DNA of 20,815 nt from DATKWD01 sp035529695 (GTDB lineage: Bacteria > Actinomycetota > Acidimicrobiia > Acidimicrobiales > Salinilacustritrichaceae). Of the stretch, positions 15,716 through 20,815 are shown piece after piece (position 1 is the stretch's first letter; each line of letters begins with the position of its first letter). Both the position numbers and the translations under genes were made by a program. The stretch spans positions 1-20,815 of the forward strand of contig DATKWD010000158.1 of assembly GCA_035529695.1 (NCBI GenBank), in the 5' to 3' direction. The notes beneath the pieces were generated by a model. It saw only the letters and a list, made by a program, of their open reading frames with translations. It searched no databases and was not told the origin of the DNA.

Positions 15716-15811
15716 ATGACTCACTTGAACAGACCCTCGGACACGAGCGAGGGAGCGCCAGCGAGCGAACAACCAGTTGCGGCCCGAGCGGCCGGGGAGC
15801 GTACAGAATGA
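15716..15811 (+). CDS. Small ORF bridging atpG and atpD, repeat-bearing (candidate coupling peptide)
   Basis: A 31-codon frame beginning 10 bases after the atpG stop, with GGAG (15707-15710) 5 nt before its ATG. It ends in an ATGA overlap with the atpD start (15808-15811). Its second half, from GAPASEQPVAARAAGERTE, is related to the end of the small ORF between atpA and atpG. The first 12 residues (MTHLNRPSDTSE) are not. The good Shine-Dalgarno and exact overlap favour translation. No known family is recognised, and the peptide could be a by-product of the hairpin repeat it carries. Function would most simply be the act of translation itself, opening the hairpin that masks the atpD ribosome-binding site. 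Confidence 0.45.
   Translation: MTHLNRPSDTSEGAPASEQPVAARAAGERTE
15752..15801 (+). repeat. Intergenic hairpin repeat, copy 2 (gamma/beta junction)
   Basis: It shares GGAGCGCCAGCG (15752-15763) and the hairpin CGGCC (15780-15784), loop CGAGC, GGCCG (15790-15794) with copy 1. The outer stem GTT/AGC keeps pairing through a G-U. GGGGA (15794-15798) lies 9 nt before the atpD ATG, the same spacing as in copy 1. Confidence 0.8.
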
Positions 15812-17286
15812 CCGTGACCGAGAACCCCCAGACCACCGGCAGCACCGGCGCGAAGAAGAACGGCAAGGTCGTCGGCATCGCCGGCCCGGTCGTCGACGTC
15901 GAGTTCCCCGCGGATTCGATTCCCGAGATCAACACCGCGCTCGAGATGACGATCACCCTCGAAGGTGAGGACATCCGGGTGGTCGCCGAGGTCGCGCAGC
16001 AGATCGGCGACCACCGCGTGCGGGCCATCTGTCTCAAGCCGACCGACGGCCTGGTGCGCAACACCGAGGTGCGCAACCTCGGCCACCCGCTCCAGATGCC
16101 CGTTGGTGACGGCGTGCTCGGCCACGTGCTGAACGTGCTCGGCGAGCCGCTCGACGTGCCCGAGTTGACCGACATCGAGGGCTATCGGCCGATCCACCGT
16201 GACGCACCCGACTTCGACACGCTCGAGCCGAAGAAGGAAGTGTTCGAGACCGGGATCAAGGTCATCGACCTGCTCACGCCCTACCTGCGAGGCGGCAAGA
16301 TCGGCCTGTTCGGCGGCGCCGGTGTCGGCAAGACCGTGCTCATCACCGAGATGATCAACCGGGTCGCCAGCCAGTTCGGTGGCGTGTCGACCTTCGCCGG
16401 TGTCGGCGAGCGGACCCGTGAGGGCACCGACCTGTTCATCGAGATGGGCGAGACCCGCATCGACGACGAGACCACGGTGCTCGACAAGGCGGCGCTCGTG
16501 TTCGGCCAGATGGACGAGCCGCCGGGTGTGCGCCTCCGGGTCGCCCTGTCGGCACTCACGATCGCCGAGTACTTCCGCGACGAGCGCGGCCAGGACGTGC
16601 TGTTGTTCATCGACAACATCTTCCGGTTCGTGCAGGCCGGATCCGAGGTGTCGACCCTGCTGGGCCGCATGCCGTCGGCGGTGGGTTATCAGCCCACCCT
16701 GGCCGACGAGATGGGCATCCTCCAGGAGCGCATCACCTCGACCAAGGGTCGGTCGATCACGTCGCTCCAGGCGGTCTATGTGCCTGCCGACGATTACACC
16801 GACCCCGCCCCGTTCACCACGTTCACCCACCTCGATGCCACCACCGAGTTGAGCCGCGACATCGCGGCCCTCGGCATCTACCCGGCGGTCGACCCGCTGT
16901 CGTCGACCTCGACGATTCTGGCCCCCGAGGTCGTCGGCGAGCGCCACTACAACGTGGCCCGCCGGGTGCAGGAGATCCTCCAGCGCTACAAGGAGCTCCA
17001 GGACATCATCGCCATCCTCGGCCTCGACGAATTGTCCGAGGAAGACAAGATCACCGTGGCGCGGGCCCGCAAGATCCAGAAGTTCCTGTCGCAGCCGATG
17101 TTCGTCGCCGAGGTCTTCACCGGCCTTCCTGGGGTGTTCACGCCGGTCGAAGAGACCGTGTCGAGCTTCGAGGCGCTCGTCAACGGCGACCTCGACGATC
17201 TGCCCGAGCAGGCCTTCTTGAACGTCGGCGGCGCCGATGACGCCCGCCGCAAGGCTCAAGAGCTCCAGAGCAGCGTGGATTCGTGA
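15808..17286 (+). CDS. atpD: ATP synthase F1 subunit beta (catalytic)
   Basis: 492 residues, carrying the catalytic nucleotide site. The Walker A loop is GGAGVGKT (169-176), the catalytic Glu is E201 in GVGERTREG, and the DELSEED lever motif is present in LGLDELSEEDKI. The first 20 residues (Thr/Lys-rich) are a short extension before the usual KVVGIAGPVVDVEF strand. The ATG overlaps the stop of the small ORF upstream. GGGGA of the hairpin repeat is the visible Shine-Dalgarno at 9 nt. An 82-base gap with an inverted copy of the same hairpin separates it from atpC. Confidence 0.97.
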   Translation: MTVTENPQTTGSTGAKKNGKVVGIAGPVVDVEFPADSIPEINTALEMTITLEGEDIRVVAEVAQQIGDHRVRAICLKPTDGLVRNTEVRNLGHPLQMPVGDGVLGHVLNVLGEPLDVPELTDIEGYRPIHRDAPDFDTLEPKKEVFETGIKVIDLLTPYLRGGKIGLFGGAGVGKTVLITEMINRVASQFGGVSTFAGVGERTREGTDLFIEMGETRIDDETTVLDKAALVFGQMDEPPGVRLRVALSALTIAEYFRDERGQDVLLFIDNIFRFVQAGSEVSTLLGRMPSAVGYQPTLADEMGILQERITSTKGRSITSLQAVYVPADDYTDPAPFTTFTHLDATTELSRDIAALGIYPAVDPLSSTSTILAPEVVGERHYNVARRVQEILQRYKELQDIIAILGLDELSEEDKITVARARKIQKFLSQPMFVAEVFTGLPGVFTPVEETVSSFEALVNGDLDDLPEQAFLNVGGADDARRKAQELQSSVDS

Positions 17287-17290
17287 TATC

Positions 17291-17320
17291 CGTTCCCCGG
17301 CCGCCGAGGCCGCAACGGGC
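17291..17320 (-). repeat. Intergenic hairpin repeat, copy 3, inverted (beta/epsilon junction)
   Basis: In reverse complement this matches copy 1 almost base for base: CCCGTTGCGGCCT, two or three changed loop bases, then GGCCGGGGAACG. In the mRNA it still folds: CGTT (17291-17294), CGGCC (17298-17302), loop GCCGA, GGCCG (17308-17312), AACG (17314-17317). It begins 4 bases after the atpD stop. In this orientation no small ORF or Shine-Dalgarno results for atpC, which has its own AGGAGGG further down. Confidence 0.8.
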
Positions 17321-17368
17321 CGGCCTCCTCGTGCCTCGTCGGCCTCGCATCATCAGGAGGGTCCGATA

Positions 17369-17758
17369 ATGCCCCTGCAGGTCGAATTGGTGTCGCCCGA
17401 GCGGGTGCTGTGGTCGGGTGAGGCCACCATGGTCATCGCTCGCACCATCGGTGGCGGTGACATCGCTTTCCTCGACGGTCACGCACCCTTCGTCGGCGCG
17501 CTGGGCATCGGCGCACTGACCATTCGGCCGGTCGATGGAACCGACGAGCACGTTGCCGTCCACGGTGGGTTCGTCGAGGTCAGCGACAACACCGTCACCA
17601 TCCTCTCCGACGTGGCCGAGATGAAGGATCACATCGACGAAGAGCGGGCGCGTGAAGCGATGGAGGCCGCCGAGGCCGCCATTCGCAGCGAACACAACGG
17701 CGAGATCGAGGCCGACCTCCGTCGCGCCGAGACCCGCTTGGTCGTCGTCGCCCTCTAG
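17369..17758 (+). CDS. atpC: ATP synthase F1 subunit epsilon
   Basis: 129 residues, part of the rotor foot and a regulator of ATP hydrolysis. The N-terminal beta-sandwich shows MPLQVELVSPERVLWSGEA, GDIAFLDGHAPFVGAL and HGGFVEVSDNTVTILSD, all standard. A short alpha-helical C-terminal domain follows. The ATG at 17369 has a strong AGGAGGG (17355-17361) 7 nt upstream, which rules out the longer frame starting inside atpD at 17237. It is the last gene of the ATP synthase operon. Length is normal for actinobacteria. Confidence 0.95.
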   Translation: MPLQVELVSPERVLWSGEATMVIARTIGGGDIAFLDGHAPFVGALGIGALTIRPVDGTDEHVAVHGGFVEVSDNTVTILSDVAEMKDHIDEERAREAMEAAEAAIRSEHNGEIEADLRRAETRLVVVAL

Positions 17759-17818
17759 TTCCGCTCTTCACGATCACGGCCCGTTTCGAGGACACCTCCG
17801 TTGATACCGCGGTTCCGT

Positions 17819-17835
17819 TCGACGAAGATCGTCGA
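17819..17835. repeat. Perfect 7-bp inverted repeat downstream of atpC
   Basis: TCGACGA, AGA, TCGTCGA. It lies in the 176-base gap between atpC and the aminotransferase gene, about 60 bases after the atpC stop. There is no T-run, so it is a poor intrinsic terminator. It could be a hairpin marking the end of the operon mRNA or a small operator. Nothing else clear is seen in the gap. Confidence 0.4.
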
Positions 17836-17934
17836 CCCGTATGCGTGAACGTGCGGTCCTTCGGCCGACCTGGTCACGAAATGGGGCCGTTCGGCTCATG
17901 TTCGACGACCCGGGAGGCACCACAATGGGTGGTC

Positions 17935-19152
17935 ATGGGCGGAGCGTTGGAACTCCCTTCGGACCAGGACGCGTCCGGGCGGTCGCTGGGCGACGCTGAG
18001 CTCGAACTGCTGCGTCAGGTGATCGAGTCGGGGACGCTCACGGCCACCAAGGGCAAGATGACCGCGAGCCTCGAGGCCGCGTTCGCCCACCGTCACGACA
18101 TGAGTTCCGCCGTGGCCTGCGCCTCGGGAACGACGGCGATCCACGCAGCGGTGGCCGCGATCGACCCGAACCCGGGCGACGAGGTCATCACCACGTCCAT
18201 CACCGACATGGGCGCACTGACGCCGCTGCTCTACCAGGGAGCCATCCCGACCTTCGCCGACGTCGACCCCGTGACGGGCAACATCACCGCAGCGTCGGTC
18301 GCCGACCGCATCTCGGATCGCACGGTCGCCGTCATGGTGACCCACCTGTTCGGAAACCCGGCCGAGATCGACGAGATCGTGGCCGTCGCAGCTCGTCATG
18401 ACCTTCCGGTCATCGAGGACTGTGCCCAGGCCTACTCGGCGCGCTCGGCCGGCCGTCCCGTTGGCACGATCGGCGACGTCGGCTGCTTCAGCCTCCAACA
18501 GGGAAAGCACATCACCTGCGGCGAGGGCGGCCTCGTGATCGGCAACGACGAGGCCCTGGTGGCAGAAGCCCGACTCTGGGTCAACAAGGGGTGGGGCTAC
18601 GGACAACCCGACCCCGATCACCGCACCATGGCCCTGAACGGTCGGATCTCCGAGCTGCAGTCCGCGGTGGCCCTCGCGCAACTCGAGGGTCTCGACCGCA
18701 CCGTGGCCACCCGCATCAGCAACGCGAACTCGTTGTCGGCGAAGCTGTCGGGAGTCCCCGGGCTGAGGTGCCCCTCGGCATCGGCCGGCGACGTCCACTC
18801 GTACTGGCGCTACCCGCTGCTGGTCGACTCGACCCAGATCCCGGGTGGGCCGGTGGCGCTCGCAACCGAGCTTCGTAACGCCGATGTCGCGTCTGCGCCG
18901 AGGTACATCCAAAAGCCTGCGTTTCGATGCGGGGTGTTCGTCGACCGCAAGGGTCTCGGATCGAGCGGGTTCCCGTTCACCGAGGCACGGCCCGAAGCCC
19001 TCGACCATGCCGAGGATGACTTCGCCGGGACGTTCCGCTACCTCGAGGACGTCCTCGTCCTGCCCTGGAACGAACAGTTCACCGCCGCGCACGTCGAGCG
19101 CCTCGCCGAGGCCGTCGCCGCGTCGGTCGACGTCCTGCGAGCACGCGCATGA
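17935..19152 (+). CDS. DegT/DnrJ/EryC1-family sugar aminotransferase (WbpE-like)
   Basis: 405 residues, a PLP enzyme that converts a keto-sugar nucleotide to an amino sugar. SGTTAIHAAVAA (64-75) binds PLP phosphate, EDCAQAYSA (161-169) holds the ring-N-binding Asp162, and SLQQGKHITCGEGGLVIG (186-203) holds the Schiff-base K191. NGRISELQSAVALAQLE is the usual family helix. Start uncertain: ATG 17935 or GTG 17929, with GGGAGG at 17912-17917. The frame runs back to 17845 but that part looks non-coding. A CACAAT just before could be a -10 giving a near-leaderless transcript. Its stop overlaps the dehydrogenase start (ATGA). With the next two genes it forms a WbpE/B/D-like set, suggesting a 3-amino-3-deoxy sugar product. 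Confidence 0.88.
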   Translation: MGGALELPSDQDASGRSLGDAELELLRQVIESGTLTATKGKMTASLEAAFAHRHDMSSAVACASGTTAIHAAVAAIDPNPGDEVITTSITDMGALTPLLYQGAIPTFADVDPVTGNITAASVADRISDRTVAVMVTHLFGNPAEIDEIVAVAARHDLPVIEDCAQAYSARSAGRPVGTIGDVGCFSLQQGKHITCGEGGLVIGNDEALVAEARLWVNKGWGYGQPDPDHRTMALNGRISELQSAVALAQLEGLDRTVATRISNANSLSAKLSGVPGLRCPSASAGDVHSYWRYPLLVDSTQIPGGPVALATELRNADVASAPRYIQKPAFRCGVFVDRKGLGSSGFPFTEARPEALDHAEDDFAGTFRYLEDVLVLPWNEQFTAAHVERLAEAVAASVDVLRARA

Positions 19153-20117
19153 GAGTCGGACTCGTCGGGGCCGGGGCCATCGCCCAGTCGTGGTTGGAGG
19201 CGATCCGCACGAGCGATCGGGCTCAGCTGGTGGCGGTTGCCGACAACGTCCTCGATGCTGCGACCCAAGCGGCCGAGCCCTTCGGCGCGTCCGTTCACCC
19301 CGACCTGACATCGCTGCTCTCGTCGGTCGAGATCGACCTGCTCGTGGTGTCGACGCCCCCAGCGACCCACGCCGACCTCGCCGTCGAGGCGCTTGGTCGT
19401 GACGTGTCGGTGCTCTGCGAGAAGCCACTCTCGGTGACGGTCGATGCGGCCGCCAAGATGGTCGAAGCAGCACACGCGAGTGCAGGCATGCTCACGATGG
19501 CGTCGAAGTTCCGCTTCGTCGATGCGGTCGTCCAGGCCCGCAGCATGGTGACGTCGGGCATGTTCGGCGAGATCGTGTGGATGCGGAACACCTTCAGCGC
19601 TCCGGTCGACATGCAGCATCGGTGGAACTCCGATCCGGCGGTGTCCGGCGGGGGAGTCCTGATCGACAACGGCGCCCATTCGGTCGACCTGTGTCGCTAC
19701 CTGCTCGGTCCGGTCACGTCGGTGCTCGCGATCGAGGCGCGGCGACACCGCGACCTCGGTGTCGAGGACACGGTTCAGCTGCTTCTCAAGACCGAGTCAG
19801 GCGCGATGGCGACGATCAATCTCTCTTGGAGCCTCAGGTCGTCAGGCGAGCACTACATCGAGCTCGACGGCACGTCCGGTCACGTCGCGATCGGGTGGAG
19901 GAGCTCGCGGTTCATGACCGATTCCGCGCCCGGGTGGGCCGAGTTCGCTGCCCCGTACTCCAAACACGATGCGTTCGGCCGCAACCTCGACAACGTGCTC
20001 GACGCTCTCGAAGGCGGCGGCGACCCGCTGGTCAGGCCCGAGGACGCGCTCGCGTCGGTGCACGTGATCGATGCCGCCTATCGGTCGCTCGCGGCCGGCT
20101 GCTGGATCGACGTCTGA
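19149..20117 (+). CDS. Gfo/Idh/MocA-family NAD(P)-dependent sugar dehydrogenase (WbpB/WlbA-like)
   Basis: 322 residues. The N-terminal Rossmann fold opens VGLVGAGAIAQSW (3-15). The catalytic Lys lies in LCEKPLS (K92), and GGGVLIDNGAHSVDLCRYLLG (167-187) carries the family's GxHxxD motif with H177. These enzymes oxidise a sugar hydroxyl with NAD(P). In the WbpB/WlbA pathway this is C3 of UDP-GlcNAc-uronic acid, producing the keto sugar for the aminotransferase. That substrate is inferred only from the adjacent aminotransferase and acetyltransferase. ATG 19149 overlaps the previous stop (ATGA), and the next gene starts 14 bases after its stop. Length is near the family's usual 310-350. Confidence 0.88.
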   Translation: MRVGLVGAGAIAQSWLEAIRTSDRAQLVAVADNVLDAATQAAEPFGASVHPDLTSLLSSVEIDLLVVSTPPATHADLAVEALGRDVSVLCEKPLSVTVDAAAKMVEAAHASAGMLTMASKFRFVDAVVQARSMVTSGMFGEIVWMRNTFSAPVDMQHRWNSDPAVSGGGVLIDNGAHSVDLCRYLLGPVTSVLAIEARRHRDLGVEDTVQLLLKTESGAMATINLSWSLRSSGEHYIELDGTSGHVAIGWRSSRFMTDSAPGWAEFAAPYSKHDAFGRNLDNVLDALEGGGDPLVRPEDALASVHVIDAAYRSLAAGCWIDV

Positions 20118-20131
20118 TCGGCGCTCTCGTC

Positions 20132-20746
20132 ATGATGCATCCGACGGCGCTGATCGAAGACGACGTCGTGATCGGAGACCGCACGGCGCTCTGGTCTCAT
20201 GTGCACGTCCGTGCCGGCGCTCGGATCGGTGCCGACTGCATCATCGGCGAGAAGACCTACCTCGCCGGCGGTGTCGTCGTCGGCGACCGCGTGAAGATCA
20301 ACGCGATGGCCTATCTGTGTGAGGGCGTCGTCCTCGGCGACGGCGTGATGGTGTCGGCAGGGGTGATCTTCACCAACGACCGCTACCCGCGGGCCGCGAC
20401 CAACGACCTGTCCGCCCTTCGACCGTCCGAAGCCACCGACGACACCCTTGCGACCCACGTTCACCGCGGCGCCACGATCGGCGCCCGCGCAGTCGTGGGG
20501 CCGGGCATCGAGATCGGCGAGTTCGCGATGATCGGCATGGGTTCGGTCGTCACCCGGTCGGTCCCTGCTCACGCCCTCGTGGTCGGCAACCCCGCCCGCG
20601 TCCAGGCGTGGGTGTGTCGGTGCGGGACACCGCTCTACCGCCACGCGATCGGCGCGCCGCCGGCCCCCGGGACCACCGTCTGCCCACGCTGCGGTTGGTC
20701 GGCCGTGTTCGACGGATCGAACCTGACGGTCACCGCACCCGCATGA
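20132..20746 (+). CDS. Left-handed beta-helix sugar N-acetyltransferase with C-terminal zinc ribbon (WbpD-like)
   Basis: 204 residues. Hexapeptide repeats (I/V-G-x-x-x-x) run from ALIEDDVVIGDRTALW through IGARAVVGPGIEIGEFAMIGMGSVVTRSVP to VVGNPAR, forming a trimeric beta-helix acetyl-CoA transferase. The IFTNDRYPRA insert (79-88) resembles the FTND..PR loop that places substrate in WbpD/WlbB-type UDP-sugar 3-N-acetyltransferases. After residue 160 come CRC (C162, C164) and CPRC (C184, C187), a zinc-ribbon-like tail. Start: ATG 20132, immediately followed by a second ATG at 20135. The stop overlaps the next start (ATGA). Expected role: acetylation of the amino sugar from the preceding aminotransferase. 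Confidence 0.87.
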   Translation: MMHPTALIEDDVVIGDRTALWSHVHVRAGARIGADCIIGEKTYLAGGVVVGDRVKINAMAYLCEGVVLGDGVMVSAGVIFTNDRYPRAATNDLSALRPSEATDDTLATHVHRGATIGARAVVGPGIEIGEFAMIGMGSVVTRSVPAHALVVGNPARVQAWVCRCGTPLYRHAIGAPPAPGTTVCPRCGWSAVFDGSNLTVTAPA

Positions 20747-20815
20747 CGTCCACCCGCACGGCCGTCGTGGGCGGCGGGATGCTCGGGCTGACGGTCGCGT
20801 TGCGCCTCGCACAGC
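20743..20815 (+). CDS. FAD/NAD(P)-dependent oxidoreductase, N-terminal fragment
   Basis: Only about 24 residues are in the window. They read TAVVGGGMLGLTVALRLAQ after a short start, a dinucleotide-binding beta-alpha-beta turn (GGGMLG) as in FAD-dependent amine-oxidase/protoporphyrinogen-oxidase-like enzymes. The ATG overlaps the acetyltransferase stop (ATGA), so it belongs to the same operon. Its substrate cannot be judged from this fragment. Confidence 0.65.
   Translation, partial: MTSTRTAVVGGGMLGLTVALRLAQ

Noticed and set aside
10585..17259. Long minus-strand open frames opposite the ATP synthase genes (up to about 800 codons)
   Set aside because: They lie exactly opposite well-recognised atp genes, have low-complexity Glu/Asp/Arg/Val-rich translations and match no family; this is the usual shadow of GC-rich codon bias.
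1..20815. CRISPR arrays, tRNA/rRNA genes, insertion sequences or prophage genes
   Set aside because: No regularly spaced repeats, cloverleaf genes, transposase frames or terminal inverted repeats were seen in the window.

Overview
The window is high-GC and densely packed. It has frequent GTG starts and many 4-base start/stop overlaps. The order wecA - small membrane proteins - atpB - atpE - atpF - atpH - atpA - atpG - atpD - atpC is the actinobacterial arrangement (mycobacteria also have a WecA/Rfe gene and a small membrane gene directly before atpB). Separate atpF and atpH genes, instead of the mycobacterial b-delta fusion, and the overall style suggest a non-mycobacterial actinomycete. An Acidimicrobiia member such as an Ilumatobacter relative is my inference, not something proven by the sequence.

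Layout: (1) 1-431, the 3' end of an alkaline-phosphatase-superfamily phosphodiesterase on the plus strand. (2) 438-6965, a minus-strand operon read from right to left: a secreted clan-A glycoside hydrolase, a 940-residue protein joining a Wzx-type flippase to a GT4 glycosyltransferase, a second GT4, and a GT2 with C-terminal membrane helices. (3) A divergent plus-strand pair of initiating sugar-phosphate transferases, one of the WbaP/PssY polyprenyl type (7113-8573) and one of the WecA type (8609-9766). (4) 9906-17758, a complete F1Fo ATP synthase operon with two accessory assembly/ion proteins. (5) 17935-20815, a nucleotide-sugar cassette of aminotransferase, Gfo/Idh/MocA dehydrogenase and left-handed beta-helix acetyltransferase, resembling the WbpE/WbpB/WbpD trio, followed by the start of a Rossmann-fold oxidoreductase. 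The ATP synthase operon therefore sits inside a surface-polysaccharide region: the flanking genes start the glycan on a lipid carrier, extend it, flip it, trim it and make a di-N-acetylated sugar donor.

The most unusual feature lies inside the ATP synthase operon. A roughly 30-bp GC-rich hairpin element occurs three times, at the alpha/gamma, gamma/beta and beta/epsilon junctions (the last copy inverted). These are the F1 junctions where subunit stoichiometry changes (3:1:3:1). The first two copies lie inside short open reading frames of 38 and 31 codons. These ORFs encode related C-terminal peptides and overlap the next gene's start codon exactly. The first also overlaps the stop of the preceding gene. 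In both, a GGGGA in the 3' arm of the hairpin sits 9 nt before the atpG or atpD start. The sequence directly shows the repeat, the peptide similarity and the overlaps. A role in translational coupling or stoichiometry is a hypothesis, and a dispersed mobile palindrome is the main alternative. Also notable are an ATP synthase b subunit with an apparent signal peptide and an extracytoplasmic two-cysteine helical domain, and the flippase-glycosyltransferase fusion, whose junction still carries a GTGA overlap motif.

No tRNA, rRNA, CRISPR array, insertion sequence or gene-free stretch longer than about 180 bp was seen. Conserved family residues were read by eye; no searches were run.
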